Of a stretch of DNA of 64,000 nt, positions 9,899-22,132 are shown one piece after another. Source of the DNA: Utricularia gibba (lineage: Eukaryota; Streptophyta; Magnoliopsida; Lamiales; Lentibulariaceae). The position numbers and the translations under genes are program-made. Positions within the stretch are counted from its first letter, which is position 1. Each line of letters starts with the position of its first letter. The notes below the pieces were generated by a model. It did not search any database. It was given only the letters and a program-made list of their open reading frames with translations, and was not told the origin of the DNA. The stretch is from the NCBI GenBank assembly GCA_002189035.1, contig NEEC01000010.1:2294001-2358000 (forward strand), read 5' to 3'.

Positions 9899-11496
9899 TC
9901 AAAGATACATACAAGAAGAGGAACGTGTGAGATTCAGCGGCACCCCAAGATGCTTTTCTCGTAGAGTGACTTGGCACAAGACATTGGCGTAGAAGTTGGA
10001 TTTCACAAGCTTACCCAATATATAGGCTCTAGAGGTTACCAGCACCGTCAGGTTCAACGGCACCGCCATCAGCGCCGTCTTGCTCCGCCCGCTTCCCAGC
10101 CCGCCGTAGAGCGGCACCTGCCGTCCCTGAACCACGACGGCGAGTCTTCTCTGCGTCCGTCTCGGCTGGTAGAACTTGCCCATCTACGAAATCAACCAAT
10201 TAACACGCTTGGCATACTGCAGACGGGGTACTGCGTACTCACTTGGGCAGACGCGATCTCGAGGTCGAAGTATCGGAGATGGAGAGGAGCGGAGTCGACA
10301 TGGACGCCGAAGAACGTCGCCGGATTGGCGTACGCCATCACGACCGTCGAGTTCAAGGACAGCATGTCCGTCGGCACTCCGGTGGCATCCATCCCCGCTT
10401 GGACGTTCAAATTCTCGAAGCAAATGCTCTACATGAAATTCAAACGTAAATGCAACTTCAAATTTGACATGAGATTTTATTAGTTTTTTTATTTAATTAT
10501 ATGATTAAATTGTACTGCAAATTTTTGCAAATTTTTTTTAATTAATGAGTATTTTTCTAATTTTAAACGAATTTAATTATCTTTATTTTCTAATTATGTA
10601 ATTATCTTAATTGATGTATTTTTAATTATCTACTTCGATTTGAAAAGTTAAAAATTAATAATCTATTCTTTAATTTAAAGTTGTACTTCATATTATATGA
10701 AAAAGAATTATCTGAAATGCAATCAGTTTAAAATTAGCAAACTATTTTGTTAGATAATAGAAAATTACATTATAGAATTTAATACAATGAAATATATTGT
10801 GAGATTTAATATATTAAATTATATAATTTTTATAATTAATTTATTATTTAATTTAGAAAAAATATATAAAAAAATTCAATAATTTTTTAAATTAATTATA
10901 AAATATGAATTTCTAATTTACTATAAAATGATTAAATATTAAAATATTAAACAAAATTAAACAAAATCATTGTCTAACCGTTAATTTTTATTTCAACTAT
11001 TTATTTCTGTGGTACGTAAAGATAAGTGCGTGGTGACTGACCGTAACGGTAATCCTGGGCTTGTAGGCGAAGCTGGAAGCCCAGAGAATGAAGGAGAAGA
11101 GAGCAAAGAGAAGCAGAAACGAGAGCAGGAAGCAAACCATGTACACCTTGACCTGCTGCCCACCTTCGTCGTCTTCATCTTCTTCCCTTCCCCGGCGTCG
11201 AAATACCGGCGCCACCCGGTGGTTCTCGAGTTCTTCATCGAGGAGGAGAATCTGGAGGTGGAGGAGTCTTGCTCCTGAGACTGGAACAGATGGTGAGTGG
11301 GGGAAGCGAAGGGGCTTGAGGCGTACGACATCTTCTCTACATCCTGCAGCAGGGAATGGGCGGGGCTCTGGACGAAGTACCGGGGGAGCGGGGCGGCGAC
11401 ACCGCCATTTCCGACTCTGGGTTGCTGTGAAATGGGAGCTGCAGCTCTTGCATATTCATTTGTCGTAGTGGGATGTGGTGGGGTGCCTTCAAGCAT
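9899..11496 (-). CDS. LEA_2/NHL-like single-pass membrane protein (frame broken in exon 1)
   Basis: Three exons: 11042-11496, 10243-10428 and 9899-10183, with donors GTCAGT and GTGAGT and AG acceptors. The protein begins MLEGTPPHPTTTNEYAR, has a Ser-rich cytosolic part and one hydrophobic segment (VYMVCFLLSFLLLFALFSFI). It ends in an LEA_2 domain (TDMLSLNSTVVMAYANPATF, FFGVHVDSAPLHLRY, MGKFYQ..., VPLYGG, YILGKLVKSNFY). The domain order matches the plant LEA hydroxyproline-rich glycoprotein group that includes At1g45688; the biochemical role is not established. The frame shifts by one base near 11185-11195. One extra G in the run gccgggga would join FDAG to the acidic stretch before the membrane segment. 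I suspect a sequence error rather than a dead gene. Confidence 0.8.
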
Positions 11497-12289
11497 TAAC
11501 TTGTGGGGAAAAAAAGAAGATGAGAGTGACTTGGAGTGATGGAAGACCGGAGAAGGCAATAAGTCCGCCATTAAATTGCAACATCCCACCGGGACAGCGA
11601 CTGAGAGAGAATATATGACTCCAAGGCGGTTTCTTGGTCCGGGAAACGAAACACGGTGGTGACTTATTGGGCTCCGGCGAAAATGGAGGACCGTTGGGCC
11701 GAGCTTATTGGTCAACATCAGGCCCATTGGAAGTCCATGCTTTTGAACTATGATACGCATCGGTGGAATGGAGACACGTGTCCCATTCGGGTGCGATGAT
11801 TCTTGGTTGTACCGCCGGTGGGAGTATTCACCGGCGCCTCCTTGTAAAAGGTTCAGGCGTCGAGATCACTGACTCCCGCGATAAGGGATAGGGATGAAGC
11901 CTTGATCCGTATATTCTCCGGCGACCCTCGTCCCTCAGGATGGCAAGATCGCCGACTCCGGCACGGTGGATAAATTCTCCGCAGCCGGAAATATCACCGC
12001 ACAACGACAACACGACGAGGGCAAGCTTTCAGAATCCCAGACCGTTAACTTGTTCTCCGCCGCTAAAAAGATGTAGAAGCCACAGGGTTTCAGGTGATGA
12101 AACTGACTGAGCAACTCGACAACCCTGAATTGTATGCAGTGGTGTTTGAATTTAACTAGACAATGGTGTGTTTATCATGTTCTTAGTGTGGGATTGGATG
12201 AAATTGCTTAATCAAATGAGGGAGATAACATTTATCAACATCCAGAATCAACATGGTCTATCAGATTTGGGATCTAATACAAAGAGAGC
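11497..12289. other. Upstream region of the LEA_2 gene and 3' flank of LHCB3
   Basis: Around 11695-11735 there are GGGCC/GGCCCA (site II-like) boxes, consistent with the promoter of the minus-strand LEA_2 gene. 12060-12289 is the likely 3' UTR and flank of LHCB3. No further gene seen. Confidence 0.45.
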
Positions 12290-13231
12290 TTATGATCCAG
12301 GGGCAAACTTGGTGGCATAGACCCAAGCATTGTTGGCAACAGGGTTATCAAGATGATCCAACAGATTCTCAAGAGGCCCTTTACCGGTGACAATGGCTTG
12401 AACGAAGAATCCAAACATTGAGAACATGGCCAACCTCCCATTCTTAATCTCCTTCACCTTGAGCTCTGCGAGAGTCACAGGGTCATCGGCCAATCCAAGA
12501 GGATCAAAATACTGGCCTCCGGGATAAAGATCATTGCCCTCTCCAACACCTTCAAGCCCATTGATTCTGTATCCTTCCACAAGCCCCATGAGCACAACTT
12601 GGACCCCAAGAACTGCAAGAATGCTCTGAGCATGGACAAGGTTGGGGTTCCCTAGATAGTCAAGTCCTCCTTCGGAGAAGATCTGGGCTCCAGCCTTGAA
12701 CCAGACTGGTTCCTTGAAATCAACATTGAGCCATTTCTGAAGAACTTCAGGGGTTATGGAGCCTAGAGCTCCCAGCATTGCCCATCTCCCGTGAATGACC
12801 TGCATTCCAATCGTTGTTAATACACCCCGGGACTCTAAATTTTGCAGGCTGTGCGAGGGGAATTCGGTATTCACCTCAAGGGCTCTGTTTTTAGCGAAGG
12901 CCTCTGGATCCGCAGAGAGTCCGGCGGTATCCCATCCGTAGTCGCCGGGGAATTCTCCAGTGAGATACGATGGAGTTTGAGCGGAGAATGGTCCCAGGAA
13001 CTTGACGCGGTCGGGGCCGTACCACAGATCATTACCCTGTAGAACTCACGATTAAGAACGTCTGAACTCTACATAACAAAAGCTCTGGGGAATGGCGATA
13101 CTGACCATGGTATACTTGGCGCTTCCCATGGGGACAATGAATCTGAGGGGGTTGGAGTTCTTGGTCTGGCCCAAGAAGGGAGAAGGCTTCACGGCGGTCG
13201 TGGAGCTGGCGGCAGCAACCATTGATGCCAT
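12290..13231 (-). CDS. LHCB3: Chlorophyll a/b-binding protein of LHCII type III
   Basis: Three exons, 13106-13231, 12875-13036 and 12290-12799. All have GT-AG borders in phase 0 and give exactly 265 aa. [14 protein letters not shown] is the start of the plastid transit peptide. The mature part contains [15 protein letters not shown], the helix-B motif [13 protein letters not shown], the stromal [18 protein letters not shown] block and the helix-A motif [16 protein letters not shown], ending [14 protein letters not shown]. The type III assignment rests on the short N-terminus after the transit peptide (no phosphorylatable LHCB1/2 N-terminus) and the overall match to LHCB3. The product binds chlorophyll in LHCII trimers of the thylakoid around photosystem II. 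The gene is complete. Confidence 0.95.
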
Positions 13232-13378
13232 CTTCAAGCACTTCTTTCCGGTCTGCGTGGGATGAAAAGCAGCTACTGAGCGAGTGTATTTCAAGGAGAA
13301 AAATCAAGGGAACGTGTGGTGGTGAGGCTTCGGGATCTTGGCAATGGGTTGCGGAGACGATAGCCTTCCAGAATTCAA

Positions 13379-13462
13379 CCAATCAGAATGCACTGAAAGA
13401 TTTATTGTATCTCCATGTCATATCCTTTTATCCACCACCCACCACGTCAAACGTGATCCAAC
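13379..13462 (-). promoter_or_regulatory. Likely light-responsive promoter elements of LHCB3
   Basis: Reading on the minus strand towards the gene there is an ACGT core (cacgtc, 13443-13448), an I-box GGATAA (ttatcc, 13428-13433) followed by GATA repeats, then a CCAAT box (13379-13383). This order is typical of LHC gene promoters. I do not see a convincing TATA box. Confidence 0.4.
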
Positions 13463-13961
13463 GGCACACATTAATTCATAGATTCCTGATATTGGGCTTT
13501 CTAAACATTCCGGCCCAACATCTCGGCCCATTTTGTAAGTGGCAAATACTAACATCACCCCTGCTAGTCAATTTTCCCCTCATTTTCAATTTGAAAAAAA
13601 TTTATTCTATACAATTTTCTAAAATATGCAATGGATTAATTATTGATTCATATTAATTTAATTCATCAAAAACATGATTCCTCTTACTTATATGCATTGA
13701 TACCTCATAAATTAAGTATTTCTTCGATTTTAAATTACTTCAATTCGGCATAATTACTTCAGAAAAGAGCATAAGAAATATTTATAGAGTTTTGATTTTT
13801 TGAAAATAACAAAACTGCATATGAATTGTTATTTATAGAAACTAAATAATATATCCAAAATCAAATGCCAAAATTTTATATTGATTAATGGGACAAAATT
13901 TGGTGAAGCAAATAGACACGAATAAAGGGATGAGGAGATAAAACTGGGCGGTCAATTTGTA
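13463..13961. other. AT-rich spacer between LHCB3 promoter and BOI-like gene
   Basis: 13490-13540 holds two GGCCCA boxes and one TGGGCT box. The remainder is AT-rich 3' flank of the RING gene. No gene seen. Confidence 0.4.
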
Positions 13962-14955
13962 TCAAAAGGAGCGATTAACGTGGAGTGCTGCGGTTTTGGT
14001 GGATTTACACAGCGGGCAATTCTGAACCGCAGCGACGCAGACACCGCAAACGCACAGATGTCGACAGGGAGGAGGAGGACGCACGATTCCTCTCTCCGGC
14101 ATCTACGGCACATGCTGCTGCTGCTGCCGCTGCCGCTCTCGTCGCCGTTGCTGGTGCTGCCGCAGGACGATTCAGCATCGTTTGCTAGATCCGCTTCCTC
14201 GCCGCGGCGCTGCTTGTCGTCCTCGGCCTTGGCGAGGACCTGCTCCAGATTAGATCGGAGAGCGTTCACCGCCGCCTCATTGGACTGTGCCAAATCGCGC
14301 CACAGTTGGTTCTCGGCAGCCAGAGATTTCAATCGATCCTCCAGTGCGAGATTTAGTTGACTAATTTTCGCGATTTCTTCCTCTTTTTCCTTCAGTTTCT
14401 TTGCGACGGCTTCCTCCACCGTCGCCGCGATTTTCCTCGAGTAGTGCTTCCGCCGCTCGTCGATTTTCCTCATCACGATTTCAGTCTGTGGAGAAGTTGA
14501 TCGAAGGCCGATGTCAGGCAGGGGGGAACGATTCTCGGAAATGTGAAACATCGGTGCTTACATTTTGTGCGATGAATCGGTCCATTTCCGCCATCTGATT
14601 GTGGATATGGCTGGAGATATCTTCGCCGAGAAAAGTGAATACTCCACCGGCTCCGCCGCCGTGATTAGCCTTAGCATCAATCTGATCCGGGAAACAGGGA
14701 GTAGGAGGAGAAATAGTCGATTCTCTCTGCCGCTTCCTCGATAAAGGAGCGTACGTCAAACCGCTATCAGATTTCACCGAGTGAAACCCAGCGGCCAGCG
14801 GCGACCAATACACCGTCTCCGGCGCCGCAGCGGCGGACATCATATTCCCATTCCCGTCAACGGCATATCCTCTGCATCGTATTCCCAAGAATGACTGAAC
14901 ACATCTCCAAAACCGCAACAAGAAGAGAGATCGGCGGGTACCTGTTCGGAAACAT
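13962..14955 (-). CDS. BOI/S-RNase-binding-type RING E3 ligase (frame broken in RING)
   Basis: Exons 14942-14955, 14562-14871 and 13962-14485. The 14-nt first coding exon (MFPN plus two bases) splices in frame to GYAVDGNGN. The central part has SGLTYAPLSRKRQRES and HNQMAEMDRFIAQN. A long coiled coil follows (RKIDERRKHYSRKI to about NLEQVLAKAEDD). The C-terminus is a C3HC4 RING: CRRCRREESCVLLLP, then in the next frame CRHLCVCGVCVAAV, NCPLCKS and the terminal HVNRSF. This matches the BOI/BRG family of nuclear E3 ubiquitin ligases that restrain cell death and gibberellin responses. Exon 3 is 524 nt, one short of a whole frame. The missing base is in the C run near 14066-14070, inside the RING. 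If real, it would destroy ligase activity. Confidence 0.85.
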
Positions 14956-17900
14956 CTCCTGCGATAACAGGCTGAGCAGCCGCCCTTCCACCGCCACCGG
15001 CGACCGGTAATGAAATTCTTGACTCCCTTTGATCATCGAACAATGACCAGTCTTCCCTTTCTTGCTCTTCGTGGGGGTTCTGTTTATTCAACTGGTCTGC
15101 ATTTGAATCCGTGTTTTGGGCAGAGCAGAGACAGAAGTTGCGGGGGGAGAAGAAAAAACAAAGCATGGGAAAAAAGCAACGACGCATCGGAACAAATATA
15201 TACGGAGAACCGAGACAGAGATGGGCCCCATTCGCTTCTTCCCAAGTCTAACCCCACCCGGGTCGACCCGCATCCGCTTCCCGGTATGATTTGACTTGAA
15301 AACAGAACTTTTTTACTATTTTTTATTCTGAACACAAATGTGAAACAGTGGAATATTTAGGTTGTTGCCCACTGAATAAATGATTCACAATCACACACTC
15401 CTTACCCTCCCACAATTTGTCCCTTTTTATTTAATTTCTATATTTAAAAAAATAAGATTCCTATAAATAAATCAATTGTAGAAATTTAGGGGGATCCGTA
15501 CGTGAAAAGATAAATTTCCAAATATGACAGATACGTAATAAATCAGGAGAATTAGTTTCAATTTCCGAATAAGATAATTACCTTCTAAGTACGAGGGATG
15601 GAAGGGAAACCCAGTTGCTAAATATCTAAATAAATTTTTTTTTCCAGACCCAGAGAAAGGATGGCGAGTGGGTTGAATGTGACAAAGAGAGAAGAAAAAA
15701 GGGTGGATTCCCACTGAAGAAAAAATAATTAATATTTCGAATTTTGGTTCGAATTTCAAAACTCTATTATTGCACTTATCTGTCCCGCTCTACTTTTCTC
15801 TTTTACCCACCACCTAAAATCTTAAAAGACAAGCAATAAAGCGTTTTTTCTTTTTTTCCTCATTCAATTTATTATTATTATTTTTTTTGAAAAAAAAGGG
15901 GGGCGGATTCGATAAGATTGAAGGAAACTTCTCGACGGTTTCTTCTCGTGTCGCATTTCATGTGATGGGCACTGCCAAGTCAATTGCATGTATCGTGGGG
16001 TTGGTTCCTCGTGCTTCCAAAGTTGCTGATCCCGTGTAACGTTTTTATTTAATGCCCATTGACGTAGTGTCTATATTCTATAATTATAACACACACATGC
16101 TAATTTTATATTTAACCAATATAATGATCACATGGAACTCATGGGATAAGATAGTTTGATGATATAACACAGTTTGTGTTCAAAACGATTAAATCACATT
16201 ATGTATTATATGTTAAAATTAAGAATTGGATACGTCTGTACCAGCAAATACTAATTTAATATTTAAAATATTAAATTCAATCAATTATTATTAATCTATA
16301 ATTTATTATATATTTCAATTTAATTTCTAATATATAATATTATAAATTCAATTTTTATTTGTGTGCAACCTAAAACTGTTAAATCACATTATGAATACCA
16401 TAGATGGATATCGCAAATATCATTTTAATATTTTAATTTATAAAAGATTAAAATTCAATCAATTAATTATGATTTATAATTTATTGTATACTTGAATATT
16501 TTAATTTAATTTCTCCAAATGTAAGTGTCCAATTGTTATTTGTTTAAATTTAAAAACGGTTAAATGTTGATTTTTCTAAAACCGAAAGTAACTGAATTAC
16601 AAGAGCACATGCACATAAGGTAGCTAGACAGGGTTCCGCGGTCCAGTGCGGCGGTGGGGAGAGTAGGAAGGGGATGACCCACGCCAGCCAGCAGACAGAA
16701 GCATAAAGCGATGATAAGCAATCCATGGCGTCTTCTGATGTTGGTTTTCCAAAGGTAGGGAAGCAGCGTTTCCCTTTTCTCGTTTCGTGGGTTTCTTCGC
16801 CTTTTTTTCTCAGCTTTAACCCACTAAAGTTTCACGGAGTTATTGTGCTGCATATAACACATGCTTTTCTTTTCTTCTCTTCCTCCGGCCCCCGCCAGCG
16901 CCGAATCCACACCAGCGCAGCGCAATGAATGAACAGCAGCATCCCACAGGACTTTGCAGGGATCCACGAGCTGATAAAGCCGAAAGCGATTCATGGAGGA
17001 TGGAGGCGTTTTAGGGCCAAATGCGCATCCAGGAATATCTCATATCAGCCGCAGCGTGCGTGCGTGAGTGAATGAGTGAGAATGCATCCCTTTTTCGGGA
17101 GGCATCTTTCAAGATGGGAAATGGGAGTGGGAATGGAGGAGGAGATCAGTGGGGAGGGGGGGTGCCCATTTGAATATTTGGTCACACAAAGTAGAGAGAA
17201 TAACAAAAAGGCGTTATTCGAGAGAGACTCCTATGGATGATGGAGCAACCAACACTTGCACACTGCTTTCACCTGTAGCCTGCCTCTAGTGCGCTCCTAT
17301 GGATGGCGCACCCGGTACCATCAGATAGTGCTCGTTATCGATTAAAAAATAAAAGTAAAATAATCAAATATATAAGAATTATAAATTATTAATAATTATT
17401 TGAATTTAATTTTTTAATATAATTTATATTTATTATGTATTTAAATTTTAAATATATGATCTTGAATTTTGATACTTTTGATTCCAAATACTATTAAACT
17501 TCTCCATCACCATCCCATAAATTACTAATAATTGATTGAATTTAATCGTTTGTAATATGATTTATATTTATAAAACCCAATGTGGATCAAGAAAATGAGG
17601 TTTTAGGGTGGTTGTCAGAGATCTGTGTAAAGGAATGAGGTTGGGGGTACGTTGTGAAGTCAAATGATGTGTTCTTCAACATGGCGTGTTGAAAGTCGAC
17701 CAAAAACGACGTCGTCCCCTCCTATCAATTCAACACCTACGCTACTTGGCCTCTTCCTTCCCCTCCCCATATATATATTTTCTTTTTGTTTAATTGGGAA
17801 TATGGAATCATGTCTTTTCGAGTAGTAATCCTGTGAGTCCCGAGCAGTGGACCATGGCGCAATACTCATTCTCCGTTTGTGGGGGGCTAATAAATGAGAG

Positions 17901-18496
17901 AATTTATACATTCGCCCCTACTCTTTTTCTTTATTACATAACAATCGCACCGGACACTTGTGTGGATACTTTGAAAGTAGGACACGGCGGGGGTGTTTTT
18001 TCTCTAGTAATCAGTCAGTGGTTTGGAAGAATTATTGGGTACGAAAAGGTTGGTTTTTTTTCAGAGAAAGTCGAAAAAGGTAGGCTGGAAAACAGGGGAC
18101 TTCTCATGCAGATTGGCACATGAAGATCGGTCGGCAGAATGATGGGAGTGGGTCACGGTCAAGCCCCAGGCCCACCATTTGCTCAGACCAGGCCCACCAT
18201 AGCGTGGGCCGACTCACTCTGTGCAAATTTTTTCCCCGCCTCCAGACCGCTCAGCCCTCTGGACCGGGTCTCCCCACAGACTCTCCATGTGAGGCGTGAC
18301 GCAGACAGACCCGGCCTGGCCAGCACCAGCACCATTTTTTATTTTTTATTTTTTATTTTGAAGGACAATAATTTGATGGGCACTTCCAAATGTTATTCTT
18401 TCAAACAAAAAAATAAAGTTTTCAATTTTTTTGGTAGTGGAATCAACGTTCTCCCGTGGTGAATGAACTACGTGTTCTTCAGGCAAAGCGAATGAG
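14956..18496. other. BOI-like gene upstream region and large AT-rich intergenic space
   Basis: 14956-15300 is the probable 5' UTR and promoter of the RING gene. 15300-18480 is AT-rich with homopolymers, AT-rich repeats and a GC-richer patch at 18140-18320. Short open frames at 16725-16928 and 17794-18123 resemble nothing I know and lack splice or codon support. No RNA gene recognised. Confidence 0.4.
16170..16545. repeat. Imperfect AT-rich tandem repeat
   Basis: Two diverged units of about 190 bp share the order gttaaatcacattatg, gcaaata, aaaattcaatcaatta, ataatttatta and tttaatttaatttct (starting near 16188 and 16379). A further partial unit begins near 16557. Similar AT-rich text at 17340-17580 may be a dispersed relative. 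Confidence 0.5.
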
Positions 18497-18632
18497 GGAA
18501 ACGCCAAGCGCAACCGCGAATGTCAGAACTCATGAAGAAGAAACGCAAACGGCTAAACAAGCGGTGTAGAACAAATGGAGTCAGTAGTAGTTAAGGTGTT
18601 TGGAAGCATTCAGATTTGAACTCCCACAATAA
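18497..18632 (-). repeat. Extra diverged copy of the eEF2 3' UTR
   Basis: About 130 bp resembling 18738-18866: gcgcaaccgcgaatgt, agaactcatga, aaggtgtttggaagcatt and agatttgaactcccaca occur in the same order. It lies outside the inverted repeat and indicates an older tandem duplication of the eEF2 3' end. Confidence 0.65.
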
Positions 18633-18707
18633 AAATTGGACAGGAGCAGCATTCATGAGTTCAGAATTGGACAGATGCAAGCATACAATTTCCCCCAGGC
18701 TCCTCAC

Positions 18708-18740
18708 AGCTTATCCTCGTACTTGGACAGAGGTGTGAGA
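18708..18740 (-). pseudogene. Relic of an eEF2 C-terminus
   Basis: On the minus strand this reads TPLSKYEDKL followed by a stop, matching the true C-terminus [10 protein letters not shown] of the adjacent eEF2. The true CDS end lies at 18883. The mirrored relic in the right arm is at about 27918-27951. Confidence 0.7.
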
Positions 18741-18882
18741 AGCGCAACCGCGAATGTGAGAACTCATGAGGAAGAAAAGAAAACGGACAAACAGGCTTAT
18801 CCGTAGTAGTAGTTCAGGTGTTTGGAAGCATTTAGACAGATTTGAACTCCCACAAAAAAGCTGCAAGTGTTGATCTATCCTC

Positions 18883-21637
18883 TCAGAGCTTATCCTCGTA
18901 CTCGGACAGCGGTGTCATCTGCTCCTTGAGGCCCTTGCGCTTCCGGATATCGGCGACCAGAGTGGCGGCCTGGGATCCGGATTCCAGTGGGTCGGACGAC
19001 ATCATGTCCCAGTGGTCGAACACGCACTGCGGGAACGCCTGTCCCGAAGTTGCGGCGCGCAGGGTGCTGGAGAAACCGAAGGACTCGATGACGGGGAGAT
19101 ACGCTTTGATGTTGTAGAGGGGAGTGCCCGGCCTCTGCATTTCCTCGAACACGTGGCCGCGCTTCTGGTTCAGCACACTGTAGATGCCACCCAGGGCCTG
19201 CTCCGGGGCCTGGATCTCAACCAGGTATACTGGCTCCAACAGGCGGGGCTTTGCGGTCAGATGAGAGGCGTAGACCACTCTTCTCGCCGTGGGAATGACT
19301 TGGCCGCCGCCCCTGTGAATGGCGTCGGCGTGGAGGACCACGTCGCACACTTCGAAGCAGATGCCCCTCATGTTCTCCTCCGCCAACGGCCCTTCCTTGG
19401 AAGCCCACTGGAAACCGGCGACCACCGAGTCCTTGATCTCATTCAGGTACTGAACTCCCTTGCACATGTCCACGACCATGTTGGGGCCGGTGGTCTCGGG
19501 GCCGAAGCACCATATCTTCTTGGCGAGCTCCTTGTCCCACCCGAACTCTTCCGACAAGATCTTGGAGCGAACCTTGGGATCATCCCTCGGGCCAATACGC
19601 CCGTCGTCAATGGCTTCTGCGAGTCCATCTTCCAGCGGTCTGGCTTCCATGTACAGACGGTTGTGCTTGTTGGGAGATTTGCTCATGACGGTGCGGCTGG
19701 ATCTCTCCAGCACCGTCTCACGGAAGGACACCACCGGATCAGATTTCACGATCTCGGCACCCCCCATGAAGTCCTCCTGCAGGTCCTTGAGGCAGATCTC
19801 AAGGTGAAGTTCTCCTGCACCAGCAATAATATGCTCACCCGACTCCTCGATGCTGCACACCACCATAGGATCAGACTTCGCCAAACGCTTCAGTCCCTCC
19901 ACAAGCTTCGGCAGATCAGACGCAACCTTGCACTGTACAGCAACACGCACGACGGGTGACACGGAGAACTTCATTGCTCGAATCGGGTGTGCATCCACTT
20001 CCTTCTCATTCGTAAGTGTGGCGTTCTTCGTGATGAACTGATCCAACCCAACCATGGCCACGGTGTTCCCACAGGGGACATCCTCCACGGTCTCTTGTCT
20101 CTTTCCCATCCAAATAACAGTTCGCTGCACACTCTTCACGTACAGGTCCTTCTTCTCTCCGGGCACATAATTCGGACCCATGATTCTCACCTTCAAACCT
20201 GTAGACACCTTTCCCGAGAACACACGTCCGAATGCATAGAACCTTCCCTTGTCAGAGGCCGGAATCATCTTCGAGACATAAAGCATGAGCGGCCCCTCGG
20301 GATCACAGTTTCTGATAGCATTCGCATACATATCATCGAGAGGTCCCTCGTACAGGTTCTCCACACGGTACTTCTGGGCCTTTGCAGGTGAGGGAAGATG
20401 GAATATCATCATTTCCAGTAGAGCGTTGCTGGCAGGAAGCCAGGTCTGCATCACCCGCTTCATCAACGCCTTTCCCATCAGTTCCTTTTCTTCTGATTTC
20501 ATCGTCACGCCGAGCTTCTGCAACATGGGCCACAGTTTCTCCTTCTGGTCATTCATGCACGTGGCAATTATCTGCTTGATAGGCTCGTAGCAGAACTGTA
20601 CAAAACCGCGCTTGCAGGTAGGAGACCCAGAATTCTTGGTAGTCCACTTCTTCGTGGCAGGATCAAAGAAATTCTCTCCCCACAGCCTCTCCATCATCTT
20701 CCCCTCATCCACACCAAATTTGGAAGCATACATCTTGGCGAAATTCGTCAAGGTAAACGCCCAGCCGTGCAGACCCGCAGAAAAAGCAACCGTACCCTTT
20801 TCGGGGTACACCATAACATCACCGAGGAGAGGATCTTCGTATGTGGCCATGATAACGTTGGCATTCTCGATGACCCTCTGAAATGTTTGGTAAGCTTCTT
20901 CTCCTTCAACCTGCAGCTCAAGGAAGCACCTGTCCATCTTGTTCACCGTCAACACGGGTCTGATTCTCTCTCCAAGAGCTTGTCGCAGGACAGTCTCCGT
21001 TTGAACACACACGCCCTCTACACAATCCACCACCACAAGAGCACCGTCGGTAATACGGAGAGCAGCCGTCACTTCGGACGAGAAGTCCACGTGTCCAGGG
21101 GAATCAATGAGATTGATGAGGTACTCGTTTCCTTGTCTCTCCCCCTTGTAGTTCTTGAGAGATTCATCAGACATCTCGTAGTACAAGGAGATGCCAGTAG
21201 ACTTAATAGTGATACCACGCTCAGCCTCGTCAGCTCGCGTATCCGTCATTCTCACATCACCAGCAACCTCCTGGGCAATGATACCCGCAGCAGCAACAAG
21301 GGAATCCGTCAGTGTTGACTTCCCTGGAAGAAGATGAAAATACAAAGCGATCAAGCACTGAACGGACATCCCATGGCACAGAATTAATGCCAAATAACTC
21401 TGATATTGTCATACGAAATATAACCACAATCAAACTGAGGCCTCATACCATGATCAACATGGGCGATAACCGACATGTTGCGTATGTTATGCTTCAGGTC
21501 CATAATTCTACGGAGCTCATCTGCTGTGAACTTCACCTGTAATCATCAAGTACAGTAGCACATTAGGGTCCCAAAAAATAAGCCTGCTAGTTTTTCTCAC
21601 TAATGATAAAAAAAGAAGAAAACTTTCGGCTTACCAT
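18883..21637 (-). CDS. eEF2: Translation elongation factor eEF2, left copy
   Basis: Exons 21635-21637 (ATG only), 21449-21536 and 18883-21323, giving exactly 843 aa, the standard plant length. Starts [18 protein letters not shown]. The GTPase shows G1 [14 protein letters not shown] split by the second intron, switch [15 protein letters not shown]3 DSPGHVDF and G4 NKMDR. Domain IV carries the diphthamide loop ([18 protein letters not shown] region). The C-terminus is YEDKL. It is the GTP-dependent translocase of the cytosolic ribosome (Arabidopsis LOS1). The leader region runs into a telo-box promoter at 22124. The intron directly after ATG is the usual plant eEF2 layout. The sequence is identical to the copy at 25018-27772. 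Confidence 0.97.
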
Positions 21638-22123
21638 CTTCGCAGATCAGATTCAGACGCTAGAGGCTGCTAGTATAAGAAGAATCTGCCACTGGTACAA
21701 ATAAAGATTGTAACTTCGTTCAGAGAAGGATATATAGCAAGTTCAAACAGAACAAGAAAAAACCATATCAAGCTGGAAACTCTAGAAAACTAAAAGAGCC
21801 GCCAAAGCGTAAGTGGCACAAATAATGCCATGAATTTGAAGAACACCCAAATTCTGATTCCTTTCTATGAACGAAAAACAACTGGATTAACCTTAAGAAG
21901 CATTATTATAATATAGCTCTAAAATCGATGACAATAGGGGAAAATGCGATCCATCAAATCATCCAAGTAGCGACGCAAACACATACGTTTAAACACGGTT
22001 AAAATATTCCATTGCCAAAAAAGAAGAATCCTGACACCGCAATCGTAAGGCATATGTATGCATACAGAGAAAACGGAAGAACGTGGCGACAACCTCCGGC
22101 GCACTCTGATGTGTGCCGCGGCA

Positions 22124-22132
22124 AAACCCTAA
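22124..22132. promoter_or_regulatory. Telo-box (AAACCCTAA) near the left eEF2 start region
   Basis: AAACCCTAA at 22124-22132, with a CCAAT box shortly beyond at about 22145. Telo-boxes are typical near transcription starts of plant translation genes. It lies between the minus-strand eEF2 leader and the plus-strand REV7 gene, in a shared upstream interval of about 800 bp. Confidence 0.55.

Larger units (their letters stand above)
18636..21903. repeat. Left arm of large inverted repeat (eEF2)
   Basis: Reverse complement of 24686-28020. From 18883 to 21542 I found no difference against 25113-27772: every conceptual translation I compared is identical at mirrored coordinates (position sum 46655). 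A non-homologous patch of about 120-160 bp interrupts the 5' leader (21665-21780 here). Homology then resumes to 21903. The outer end lies in aaaattggac at about 18636. Confidence 0.9.

Noticed and set aside
16725-16928. Open frame starting MASSDVGFPKVG with a hydrophobic stretch
   Set aside because: No recognisable family, low complexity and no nearby exons; left as intergenic.
19012-19959. 315-codon open frame opposite the left eEF2 (and its mirror at 26696-27643)
   Set aside because: Antisense shadow of a strongly conserved GC-rich coding exon; His/Arg/Leu-rich with no domain.
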